Positions 18,474 to 26,642 of a stretch of DNA of 64,000 nucleotides are shown here, in pieces. The notes beneath the pieces were generated by a model. That model worked only from the letters and a program-made list of their open reading frames with translations, did no database searches and was not told the origin of the DNA. Numbering within the stretch: position 1 is the stretch's first letter; each line of letters begins with the position of its first letter. This DNA is from Sphingobacterium wenxiniae. Its GTDB lineage: Bacteria > Bacteroidota > Bacteroidia > Sphingobacteriales > Sphingobacteriaceae. The stretch is taken from the NCBI RefSeq assembly GCF_900116225.1, contig NZ_FOZZ01000003.1, forward strand, positions 310,001-374,000, written 5' to 3'. The position numbers and the translations under genes are program-made.

Positions 18474-18924
18474 GTGATTTGTTTGTTTAGTTATTACTAT
18501 TATAATTGTTTTTATTATTTGTAAGCTTACGACTCAACCAAAATAAATTTGGTTGAACATCCCCAAAACAGCTAAAACATTTGTTAAAAACTGTTAAAGT
18601 GTGGACAAACCTATAAAAATTAGATTATCACTGCAAATATTTTAACAATAAATTCTCACGATGCTAAAAAAGCAATAAAACACTCAGAAATATAAAAAAA
18701 GGAAAAACAACCCACCAATAACAACTTTAACAAAAAAATAACATTAATAACAGAATTATATTCTGAAAACGACAACATATAAAACATTATCCAATATAAC
18801 AGAAACATATACAAAGGTCTTTTGCAGTATCATTGTTACATGGATTTTTTCAACCATAATATACCACGACCACATTATTTTCTTGTTTACAGTCAAACTA
18901 CTGATTGTTAAAGACTCCCACTTA

Positions 18925-18953
18925 CAAATCTAGCCATACTTACAATAAAACAA
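18925..18953 (-). promoter_or_regulatory. Possible promoter of SusCD pair 2
   Basis: On the minus strand TTG (18951-18953), 18 bases, then TAGATTTG (18925-18932) fits the TTG-n-TAnnTTTG pattern with near-standard spacing. It is back-to-back with the trmD promoter. Its distance from the SusC start (about 450 bases) lowers confidence. Confidence 0.35.
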
Positions 18954-18969
18954 TCCTACCAGATTAGCC

Positions 18970-19000
18970 TTTCCTGCTCCAAACAATCTTCCTATCTTTG
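18970..19000 (+). promoter_or_regulatory. trmD promoter, apparently leaderless mRNA
   Basis: TTTC (18970-18973), 19 bases, then TATCTTTG (18993-19000) is an almost perfect Bacteroidota promoter. The trmD ATG is at 19005, four bases after the -7 box, so transcription must start at or next to the start codon. Confidence 0.7.
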
Positions 19001-19004
19001 CTGC

Positions 19005-19682
19005 ATGCGTTTTGATATTATTACCGTATTGCCAGGCTTACTGGAAAGTCCATTTGCACACTCCATTCTTCAACGTGCACAGAAAAAGGAATTAGTCGAA
19101 ATCTATGTACACAATCTTCGAGACTATGCCGATAACAAGCATAAGTCTGTAGATGACTATCCTTATGGTGGAGGTTCAGGCATGGTGATGCAAATTGAAC
19201 CTTTTGCAGCTTGTATTGAAAAGTTACAAGGTGAACGCATATATGATGAAGTTATCTACATGACACCTGACGGGGAAACCTTAAATCAGGATATTGCCAA
19301 CACTTTATCTTCTACTGAAAATATCATCATTCTTTGTGGCCATTATAAAGGAATAGATCAGCGCATCCGTGACGTATTTGTCACTAAAGAGATCTCCGTC
19401 GGCGATTACGTTCTATCTGGAGGAGAATTACCTGCAGCTATATTAGTAGATGCTATTGCAAGGTTAATTCCGGGGGTACTTTCCGATGAAACCTCTGCGC
19501 TTTCCGATTCTTTTCAAGACGGCTTATTAGACGCTCCAATTTATACACGTCCGGCAGAGTGGCGCGGTCACAAGGTTCCTGATGTTCTTTTGAGCGGTCA
19601 TGAAGCTAAAATAGCTGCATGGCGCGACGAACAGCAACTCAAACGGACACAAGAGCGGAGACCAGATTTATTAAAGGACTAA
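19005..19682 (+). CDS. trmD: tRNA (guanine-N1-)-methyltransferase TrmD
   Basis: A 225-residue SPOUT methyltransferase, the usual family length. It methylates G37 of tRNAs that read CUN, CCN and CGG codons, using S-adenosylmethionine, and prevents frameshifting. The family motifs are all present: [11 protein letters not shown] near residue 58, the knot segment [11 protein letters not shown] near 113, and [14 protein letters not shown] near 132. The C-terminal domain ends with [22 protein letters not shown]. The start ATG lies four bases after a strong -7 box, so the mRNA is probably leaderless. The rimM-rplS neighbours common elsewhere are absent. Confidence 0.97.
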   Translation: MRFDIITVLPGLLESPFAHSILQRAQKKELVEIYVHNLRDYADNKHKSVDDYPYGGGSGMVMQIEPFAACIEKLQGERIYDEVIYMTPDGETLNQDIANTLSSTENIIILCGHYKGIDQRIRDVFVTKEISVGDYVLSGGELPAAILVDAIARLIPGVLSDETSALSDSFQDGLLDAPIYTRPAEWRGHKVPDVLLSGHEAKIAAWRDEQQLKRTQERRPDLLKD

Positions 19683-19689
19683 GAGTTAA

Positions 19690-20231
19690 ACGGAGATTCT
19701 CGCTATAAAGATTCTTTGTCGCTTAGGCCGCGACTGGCCCATACTTTTTTTCCGCAAAAAAGTATACAAAAAACTCTCCGCTTAAAAGCTTTGACATGTT
19801 AGATAGTGCAAAGATAGGCTTTCTACAGATGTCAAAACTTTTGAGGCGGAATTTCGGTTAAGGAGTGTTTTGTGCTAGTAAATTTGAGTACTACACTGCA
19901 AGGTGCTGAAGCACTCTCTGTTCCATCCCAGAGGTGGAAAGACAAAGTAAATCCCGAGGGATTGTGCGGAAGGGAAAGGCATGGAAACTATTGTCCGAAG
20001 CTCTCTAAAAAGCTTCGGACAGTGGTTTCAGACTTGGAGAGGGATTTCTTTTGTGTGGGGTGGGGTGTGCGACAAACCACCTCGGATGGGACAAAGGGTT
20101 TTGGTCACTTTTGCCCTTCAAAAGTGACGCCCTGTCCCGGTGAGGGACGGAAAGATAGTCGGGAGGGAGGAATCGACATATTGTCGAAAGAAAAGCTACC
20201 TTTATTCCCTCCTATTTTGTATTTTCGAGTT
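19690..20231. repeat. Hairpin-rich intergenic block, probable dispersed repeat
   Basis: A 540-base stretch more G/C-rich than other spacers and full of inverted repeats. These include a pair near 19780-19801 with 19835-19857 (about 20 imperfect bp), GTCCGAAGCT 19993-20002 with 20011-20020, GTCACTTTT 20104-20112 with 20120-20128, and GTCCC/GGGAC around 20134-20148. One frame happens to stay open into the following glycosyltransferase, but that part has no protein-like character. The composition and clustering suggest a dispersed intergenic repeat; copies elsewhere cannot be checked here. Confidence 0.5.
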
Positions 20232-21452
20232 ATGCAGAAAGTCCTTTTTATAGGTTTAGTCTGGCCGGAGCCAACTTCTTCCGCTGCGGGAACACGTATT
20301 ATACAATTAGTCGAATGTTTTCTTTCTGGAGGTTACGAAGTTACTTTTGCATCTGCCGCAGCGAAATCTCCACACAGTTACGATTGGGAGCCCTGGCCTG
20401 TAGCCGAGCAAAGCATCATCCTAAATGACAGCAGTTTCGACAGCTTTATCAAAGATTTACAGCCAGATATGGTTGTTTTCGATCGGTTTATAATTGAGGA
20501 GCAATACGGTTGGCGAGTTCGCGAAACCCTTCCTCAGGCGATAACAATTCTCGACACTGAAGATCTACACTTTCTACGTAAGGCACGCCAACTCGCATCA
20601 AGCAAAAACGAATCCATTGTTTATCACAATGATATTGCTAAGCGCGAAATTGCATCTATTCTACGTTGTGATTTATCACTTATGATTTCTAAAACCGAAA
20701 TCCAGCTCTTAACAGAACAGTTTCAACTATCATCAAAGATACTGTTTTATCTACCCTTTTTAGAAGATGAGATAGACGAGAAACGCATTTCCAACTGGAA
20801 AGGCTATGATGATCGGGAAGACTTTATGTTCATCGGGAACTTCCTCCATGAGCCCAACTGGCATACGACATTAATACTTAAAAAAGAAATCTGGCCTCGC
20901 TTAAGGGAACTTCTGCCAGAAGCTTCACTACATATATACGGAGCCTACGCTACAGAGAAAGTCTACCAACTACATAATCCTAAGGAACGCTTTTTCATCA
21001 AAGACAGAGCAGACGATGCTCGTGAAGCCATGGAAAACTACCGTGTGCTGCTAGCTCCTATCCCATTTGGTGCAGGAGCAAAGGGAAAATTAATAGATGC
21101 CATGCAAAGCGGCACGCCCAATATCACCACTTCCGTGGGAGCAGAATCAATGTCGATAGATGGCAGATGGAATGGATTCATAGAAGACGAATGGAATACT
21201 TTTGTCCAAAAAGCACAACAGCTTTATCGTTCTTCATCTCTTTGGAAAGCTATGCAACAGCAAAGCATCAACCTTCTTAATAAACAATACAGCAAGCAGA
21301 TGTTTTGTGATATATTTTTAAAGAGGATAGAAGAAATACAAAAACAGGTACATCAACATCGGGAAGGAAATTTCATAGGGGAAATACTCAAATCACAACA
21401 ATTTAACAGTACCAAATACATGTCGCTCTGGATAGAGGAGAAAAATAAATGA
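20232..21452 (+). CDS. GT4-family glycosyltransferase
   Basis: A 406-residue GT-B fold protein starting at ATG 20232 with MQKVLFIGLVWPEPTSSAAG, a normal GT4 N-terminus. The frame is open 120 codons further upstream, but that part is the hairpin-rich repeat block and was excluded. The C-terminal half has the nucleotide-sugar binding pattern FMFIGNFLHEPNW, then LHIYGAYATEK and the donor-site segment LLAPIPFGAGAKGKLIDAMQSGTPNITTSVGAE. Donor and acceptor are unknown. It ends in a convergent terminator shared with the next gene. Confidence 0.85.
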   Translation: MQKVLFIGLVWPEPTSSAAGTRIIQLVECFLSGGYEVTFASAAAKSPHSYDWEPWPVAEQSIILNDSSFDSFIKDLQPDMVVFDRFIIEEQYGWRVRETLPQAITILDTEDLHFLRKARQLASSKNESIVYHNDIAKREIASILRCDLSLMISKTEIQLLTEQFQLSSKILFYLPFLEDEIDEKRISNWKGYDDREDFMFIGNFLHEPNWHTTLILKKEIWPRLRELLPEASLHIYGAYATEKVYQLHNPKERFFIKDRADDAREAMENYRVLLAPIPFGAGAKGKLIDAMQSGTPNITTSVGAESMSIDGRWNGFIEDEWNTFVQKAQQLYRSSSLWKAMQQQSINLLNKQYSKQMFCDIFLKRIEEIQKQVHQHREGNFIGEILKSQQFNSTKYMSLWIEEKNK

Positions 21453-21483
21453 AGGTAGAGGCATTTTGCCTCTACCTTCATTT
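21447..21483. terminator. Bidirectional terminator
   Basis: A perfect 17-bp stem (21447-21463 with 21467-21483) with a TTT loop overlaps the stop codons of the two convergent genes. A/T outer arms give T-tracts in both directions. Confidence 0.85.
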
Positions 21484-21910
21484 ATCGCTTCCGTTTGAAG
21501 ACCATAGTGGTAGTTACAGCACCCTCTATGTGAGTCAAAGTTAGCGTACTCACTCCACCGACTATGCTTTCTTTAATTTGATATTCTACCCCATCAAAAA
21601 CCATACTTTTGGAAGTCGGCATATGATAAGTATGCGACTGTGCTGTACCGTCATTTTTCTTATGCCAAGCCCCATCCTTATCGAAGTTGAGCGTCTCTCC
21701 TTCTTCCAAAATTTGTACCGTCACATTCAAATCCGGATTAGATGAACCTGCAACAGTTTTTGTCCAACTTTCCCAAGTCCCTGTACGAATAATATTCAGC
21801 GCGGTATCTCGCCCCATATTATCAACGGTCTCTTTGCTACAGGCCCCGAGGCCAACAACCATAATTCCTAAGCAAAGAAACATCCAGTTTTTAAAAGTAA
21901 ATGTTTTCAT
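21482..21910 (-). CDS. Small lipocalin-like lipoprotein of unknown function
   Basis: A 142-residue lipoprotein with a signal peptide ending VGLGAC (Cys24). The mature part is short and beta-rich. It begins with GTWESWTKTVAGSS and carries alternating hydrophobic strands with a Asp/Lys-rich turn (LNFDKDGAWHKKNDG), which recalls lipocalin-like or DUF4923-type Bacteroidota lipoproteins. I do not recognise a specific family. It stands alone, convergent with the GT4 gene and divergent from the GLPGLI operon. Confidence 0.65.
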   Translation of the reverse strand: MKTFTFKNWMFLCLGIMVVGLGACSKETVDNMGRDTALNIIRTGTWESWTKTVAGSSNPDLNVTVQILEEGETLNFDKDGAWHKKNDGTAQSHTYHMPTSKSMVFDGVEYQIKESIVGGVSTLTLTHIEGAVTTTMVFKRKR

Positions 21911-21992
21911 ATTTTTCGAATTTATACAGTAATATCAAAACTATTTTTCAAGTACTATGCCAAATCCTCAATCACAAAAAAACTTAACATTA

Positions 21993-22023
21993 TTTGTATT
22001 TACGATATTTTCGTATATCTTTG
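21993..22023 (+). promoter_or_regulatory. Promoter of the GLPGLI operon
   Basis: TTTG (21993-21996), exactly 19 bases, then TATCTTTG (22016-22023) is a full consensus Bacteroidota promoter. Transcription should start about 6 bases later, giving a leader of about 17 bases. Confidence 0.8.
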
Positions 22024-22045
22024 ATTAATTCATAACAAATAGATC

Positions 22046-22975
22046 ATGAAAAGATTATTTATAGTATTCAGCCTATGTATAGGCTCCCTGACCCTCAACG
22101 CACAAGAGAAGGCTGTAGCCAAAATTCATTACATCTTCAAACATGTGAACGACACCACACAACGAGATAAACACCTTCGGGATGAAGTCGTCACTTATTT
22201 AGGCACTTCCAGCTCCTACTACAGCAGCTATTCTTCGACACGTGCACAAGAGGATATGCAAAAACAATTGAATGATCCGGCATTCGATGGAAATTTGGTT
22301 ATCAGTCGCAATACAACTCCCGTAAAAGAGTCCTATTTCTTGGATTTTGCCAATCAAATCTCCCAGGAAGTTAGACAAATCAGCATCGATAAATTCATTA
22401 TTGACAATGAATTCCCCACACAAGACTGGGAAATCAGGGAGGAAAGTAAGACTATTGGAGGATATGAAGTCCAAAAAGCAACTACCCACTTCAAAGGTCG
22501 GGATTATACCGCTTGGTTCACTACCGAACTACCGTTTACTGCAGGCCCCTGGAAGCTGAACGGCTTACCGGGTTTGATTCTCGAAGTCTATGATACGAAC
22601 AAAGAAGTTGTTTTTGAATATTCAGGATTTGACAAACTGGAAGACACAGAAACGCTCGTTTCCACACCGGAAAAAGCATTAAAATCAACAGAAAAAGAAG
22701 TCAATAAATTAGCCGAAGCCTACCGTGCTAACCCCCAAGCATATACCCAATCAAAGCTTGGAGGGACTTTTACAACAGCGCAAGGAAGGGAAAACTCGGT
22801 GAGAGTCTCAGGTAGCGGTTCTACTTCAGCAAGTGCCTCTATACGAGTTTCTGGCGGTTCAGAAAATTCATCAGCATCTATAGACGCGAGCAAAATCAAA
22901 TCCATGAACATCAAAAACGAAGATGATTACAAACCTTCTGGAACGACCAACAACCCTATTGAACTAACGCCATAA
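22046..22975 (+). CDS. GLPGLI family protein
   Basis: A 309-residue exported protein with a signal peptide ending LNAQ (about residue 20). The namesake motif NGLPGLILEVYD is near residue 173, after the typical FTTELPFTAGPWKLNG run. A Ser-rich low-complexity stretch (about 250-285) lies near the C-terminus. GLPGLI proteins are specific to Bacteroidota and are commonly paired with a TonB-receptor-like barrel, as here: the next gene begins one base after this stop codon. The biochemical function is unknown. A consensus promoter lies just upstream. Confidence 0.9.
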   Translation: MKRLFIVFSLCIGSLTLNAQEKAVAKIHYIFKHVNDTTQRDKHLRDEVVTYLGTSSSYYSSYSSTRAQEDMQKQLNDPAFDGNLVISRNTTPVKESYFLDFANQISQEVRQISIDKFIIDNEFPTQDWEIREESKTIGGYEVQKATTHFKGRDYTAWFTTELPFTAGPWKLNGLPGLILEVYDTNKEVVFEYSGFDKLEDTETLVSTPEKALKSTEKEVNKLAEAYRANPQAYTQSKLGGTFTTAQGRENSVRVSGSGSTSASASIRVSGGSENSSASIDASKIKSMNIKNEDDYKPSGTTNNPIELTP

Positions 22976-22976
22976 C

Positions 22977-25640
22977 GTGAAAAAAACAATACTCTTCCTT
23001 ATCACTTTCCTGTGCTTCCACTTAGTTGAGGCACAGGAAACAACAATATCTGGAATATTAAAAGATAAAGCCAATGGCAATCCTATCCGTTCGGCCAGCG
23101 TCAACATAAAATCATCCGAACACAAAATCATAGCATTCAAAGTGTCGGGGGCAGACGGTTCCTTTAACATAAAGACTAATCGGGACCTAACTGGAGCTTA
23201 TATTGAGGTCAATCATTTGGGTTACAAAAAAAAGCAAATAGCATTAGAGACTACGATCAGTAATCTTGTGGTTGAATTGGAAGGCCAACAGATACTATTG
23301 GAAGATGTACAAGTAAAAAGTCGACCCCAGGTAAGACGTATTGGAGATACTTTATCTTACAATGTAGGAAGTTTCGCCAAAGAAGAAGACCGCAGTATTG
23401 GCGAAGTCATCAGTCGACTTCCTGGCATGGAAGTCTCCGAGTCCGGACAAATCAAATACCAGGGTAAAGATGTTTCGAAAATGTATATAGACGGTGACGA
23501 TTTACTAGAAGATAGGTATAACTTAGGCACACGTACCATTCCCCATAAAATGGTCAAAGACATACAGGTATTGGACAATCATGAACACCTCAAGGTGTTA
23601 AAAAACAAGCGGTTCACTGATGATGTAGCCATTAATTTGGTGATTAAGGACGAAGCTAAATTGAAACTAACCGGGCAAGCTAAGATTGGGGCAGGGTTGC
23701 CTAAACAATATGACAGTGAAGTCAATACAATTCTTTTCAACAAAAAGTTCAAAATGCTCAATGTCATCCAGGGCAACAATGTGGGGAGAGACCTTACCGG
23801 AGATTTAATCGGTTTTAACCGCAACAGTACGTTGGCACGCTTAGGGAGTACACCCACCAACAATTTATTGAGTTTGGGAACAGTCAGTGCCCCTCCTATT
23901 GCCAAGCAGCATTATTTCATGAATAATTCCGGCACACTCAATACCAACAATCTAACTAATCTGCAGAATAATTGGCAATTAAAGTCTAATATACAGGCTA
24001 TATACGACAAAAATCATCTTGATTTTGCTGGAAAAACTGATTATTTCACCCCACAGCAAACAATCAGCTTTGATGAGCGCCAGCACAGTGATTTTCGACA
24101 GTTTCTTGCTGCTCTCCGATTTTCGATATCCAAAAATGTAGATAAACAGTTTGTTGAGAATAACTTTTCTTTCGAATATGAAAGGGAAAAAGGAACTTCA
24201 CAAATTTTAGGCAACACAACAGATTTAACAGCCTCACTCAGTCATCATATTCGAGGCATCACCAATCAGTTGCAATATGTCCCACAGCTAAAGAATGGTA
24301 ATATCATACAATTCGATTGGTTTTTAAACTACGGTAATAAACCTCAAACACTCCATATTTCTCCTGGTGTTTTTCCAAATACCTTTCTCCAAGGAGAAGA
24401 TTATATAGCTACTATACAGCAGTTTGAGGTGCCGACTCTTTTCAGTCGTATCTCAACAGGCTATCGTTTTCCAAAAGGAAAAATAAAACAGTATTACAGT
24501 CTTGGGCTATCTCTAGAAGACCAGAAACTACAGTCAGAAATCAGCCTAAATCAAAATGGAACAATATCTGTCCCTAGCCACGATTCTACAGTCAATGACC
24601 TGCATTGGTTACGAACACAATATACGTTAGGGGCAGACTATAACTGGAAGAGAAAACGATTAGAGACGCGCTTATTTTTACCCATCTCTTTACAGCACAC
24701 ACAATTTAAGGATCCAAACTATCAGTTGAACAAAGGACAGAACAAAATATTGTTCAATCCCTCCTTTCAGCTGAAATACCGTGTAGCTGCAGAGGATGAC
24801 TTATCCTTATCGTATAGCTTATCCAATTCTTTTGGCAATATCCAGGATATCTACAGAGGAGTTGTCATCAAAAATTATCGTACACTCTCCCAAAACAACA
24901 CAGATATCAACGAGAGTAAGACACATTCCACGGGATTAAACTATCGTTGGAGCAGAACGATAAATCTATTATTTGCCAATATGGGTATGAACTATTCGCA
25001 TACAAAACGTAATGCGATGGTAGCTCAAGACATCAACAATTCTATTTCACAGACCATCCTTTTACCCATCGCCAATTCCATCAGCTCTTTTTCAGCTAAT
25101 GCTGGTTTCGATAAATACATTTTCGTCTTGGCAAGTACAGTTAAGTTAAATGCATCCTATAGCTTCTCCAACTTCAACCAACTTTTCAATCAGGAAGTAC
25201 TGCCTTTCAACAACAGCACATGGAGTTTACGTCCCCAAATAGAAGCCAAACTGTGGAAGAAGATTAATCTTTCTTATTCCGGCACACTCGCTTGGTCCAA
25301 TTCTGAGCAGAAAAACAATCCATCGTTGAACAACAAGGTCTTTAATCTTTCACAGAACATCGGCTTACCATTTCACCCTTTCCAAGGGGCATACCTCCGT
25401 ATTAGTGGTCGGCATCTCCTAACTGAGCAACCCAACATGGAACAAATCAATTATTTCTTTGTAGATACCTTCTTGCGCTTCCGTAGCAATAAGTTAAAAA
25501 CAGATTTTGAGTTGAGCTTAACCAATCTGGCTAACGTGAAGACCTTCGAGACTTACGCCATCTCCGCCAACCAGCAAACCCATAACAGTTACCAGTTGCG
25601 CGGAAGAATGGGGATATTTAAGGTGATATTCAATCTATAA
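22977..25640 (+). CDS. TonB-dependent receptor-like outer-membrane barrel with carboxypeptidase-regulatory-like domain
   Basis: An 887-residue outer-membrane protein. It starts with GTG one base after the GLPGLI stop, so translation is probably coupled. A signal peptide (1-19, ending VEAQ) precedes a carboxypeptidase-regulatory-like domain (about 22-105) and a plug-like region with VISRLPGMEVSESGQIKYQG and MYIDGDDLL. The rest is a beta-barrel rich in alternating aromatic strands, ending FKVIFNL. This type lacks the full SusC signature and always travels with GLPGLI genes; it may secrete, anchor or take up something linked to its partner. The substrate is unknown. Confidence 0.85.
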   Translation: MKKTILFLITFLCFHLVEAQETTISGILKDKANGNPIRSASVNIKSSEHKIIAFKVSGADGSFNIKTNRDLTGAYIEVNHLGYKKKQIALETTISNLVVELEGQQILLEDVQVKSRPQVRRIGDTLSYNVGSFAKEEDRSIGEVISRLPGMEVSESGQIKYQGKDVSKMYIDGDDLLEDRYNLGTRTIPHKMVKDIQVLDNHEHLKVLKNKRFTDDVAINLVIKDEAKLKLTGQAKIGAGLPKQYDSEVNTILFNKKFKMLNVIQGNNVGRDLTGDLIGFNRNSTLARLGSTPTNNLLSLGTVSAPPIAKQHYFMNNSGTLNTNNLTNLQNNWQLKSNIQAIYDKNHLDFAGKTDYFTPQQTISFDERQHSDFRQFLAALRFSISKNVDKQFVENNFSFEYEREKGTSQILGNTTDLTASLSHHIRGITNQLQYVPQLKNGNIIQFDWFLNYGNKPQTLHISPGVFPNTFLQGEDYIATIQQFEVPTLFSRISTGYRFPKGKIKQYYSLGLSLEDQKLQSEISLNQNGTISVPSHDSTVNDLHWLRTQYTLGADYNWKRKRLETRLFLPISLQHTQFKDPNYQLNKGQNKILFNPSFQLKYRVAAEDDLSLSYSLSNSFGNIQDIYRGVVIKNYRTLSQNNTDINESKTHSTGLNYRWSRTINLLFANMGMNYSHTKRNAMVAQDINNSISQTILLPIANSISSFSANAGFDKYIFVLASTVKLNASYSFSNFNQLFNQEVLPFNNSTWSLRPQIEAKLWKKINLSYSGTLAWSNSEQKNNPSLNNKVFNLSQNIGLPFHPFQGAYLRISGRHLLTEQPNMEQINYFFVDTFLRFRSNKLKTDFELSLTNLANVKTFETYAISANQQTHNSYQLRGRMGIFKVIFNL

Positions 25641-25672
25641 AAAGAAAAAGGGCGAAAGCCCTTTTTCTTTTT
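25639..25672. terminator. Bidirectional terminator
   Basis: A perfect 15-bp stem (25639-25653 with 25658-25672) with a GAAA tetraloop lies between two convergent genes. Poly-A and poly-T outer arms let it act on both strands. Confidence 0.88.
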
Positions 25673-26555
25673 ACAACATTTCTCTTAGATTTCGTACACT
25701 TTCGGCTACATCTCCTTGATTATTCTCCCAGTTGTATTCATATTCTGCGGATAACATACCATTAAAGTTTTGTCTTTTCAGTTCGTCAATAACTCCCTGA
25801 AGAGGTAATTTACCCGTTCCCCAATGCACATCATGCGCATCTTTCTTTCCAAACTCGTTCAAATCTTTAAAGTGCGAGTGCACGATCTTGCCCTCCAATT
25901 TCTTCAAGCATTCCACAGGATCCAATCCCGACCGCATCCAATGTCCAACATCTACTGTTGCTCCCATCTTTGGACTTCTACCTTCCAAGGCAGCCAATAC
26001 AATTTCCGGCTTCCAATACGTTGTCGGTTCCGGATGATTATGGATAGAAGCCCGCACATCATATTTATCACACAATGCGGATACAATATCTAGATGTCCT
26101 TCCTCCGGTTCACAATTGATCACCTTGATGCCCATATCTTTTGCGAAAGCAAAAATCTGCTCCCATTCTTCCTCATCCTTACCATTGGTCACACCAAAAG
26201 CATGCAAGGTGATATTATGGTCATTCAACAATTTCTTCACCAATGCCCTTCCTTCTTCCGAAAGTGTATAGCCCATTTTTTCCTCATTGCCGGCACCGAT
26301 CGTCTGTCCCGGGAAAGCCTCTACATAGCGCAAATCGGCGCTATCAATCTTGTCTAAAGCTTCTGCAAAAGTGTACAATCTGAAGGTATAAGCTTGTGCT
26401 CCCAATTTCCAACCAAGCTTCTCCTCCGGATAGGTTACCGAAGAATCCTGTTCCGTCTTTTCGGTAGCTGTTGTTGAAGAATTAGTGCCGGAAGAACATG
26501 CTGAAAAGGACAATCCAGCGAACAACGCCATAGCGTATAATGCATTTTTTTTCAT
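25671..26555 (-). CDS. Lipoprotein sugar phosphate isomerase/epimerase-like TIM barrel
   Basis: A 294-residue protein with a lipoprotein signal ending LSFSAC (Cys20) and a Ser/Thr-rich linker. A xylose-isomerase-like (AP endonuclease family 2) barrel follows. Barrel-strand ends carry the expected metal-ligand residues: INCEPEEGHLD, ASIHNHPEP, ATVDVGHW, VHSHFKDL and LSAEYEYNW. Its lipid anchor places it in the periplasm or on the surface, unlike classical sugar isomerases. Such lipoproteins occur with GMC dehydrogenases in 3-keto-sugar metabolism, but here the GMC pair is about 19 kb away. The exact reaction is unknown. Confidence 0.8.
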   Translation of the reverse strand: MKKNALYAMALFAGLSFSACSSGTNSSTTATEKTEQDSSVTYPEEKLGWKLGAQAYTFRLYTFAEALDKIDSADLRYVEAFPGQTIGAGNEEKMGYTLSEEGRALVKKLLNDHNITLHAFGVTNGKDEEEWEQIFAFAKDMGIKVINCEPEEGHLDIVSALCDKYDVRASIHNHPEPTTYWKPEIVLAALEGRSPKMGATVDVGHWMRSGLDPVECLKKLEGKIVHSHFKDLNEFGKKDAHDVHWGTGKLPLQGVIDELKRQNFNGMLSAEYEYNWENNQGDVAESVRNLREML

Positions 26556-26590
26556 GAGTTTTAAGGTTTTTTTTTAATCTAATGTAAGAA

Positions 26591-26626
26591 AAAAATAAGG
26601 GAAAACGTACGTTTTCCCTTATTTTT
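26591..26626 (-). terminator. gltX terminator
   Basis: A perfect 36-base palindrome (two 18-base arms with no extra loop) with A/T-rich ends, located 17 bases after the gltX stop. Confidence 0.75.
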
Positions 26627-26642
26627 CATCTTTCAATTGTTT

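Larger units (their letters stand above)
18474..19004. other. Gene-free divergent intergenic region between SusC and trmD
   Basis: About 530 bases of very A/T-rich sequence with no credible ORF. It carries the trmD promoter at its right end and a possible minus-strand SusC promoter at 18925-18953. If that promoter is used, the SusC mRNA would have a 5' leader of about 440 bases. No strong hairpin was seen in the leader. Confidence 0.6.

Noticed and set aside
19872..20231. Open frame extending the GT4 glycosyltransferase by 120 codons
   Set aside because: The sequence is the hairpin-rich repeat block and has no glycosyltransferase features; MQKVLFIGLVWPEP at ATG 20232 is a normal GT4 start.
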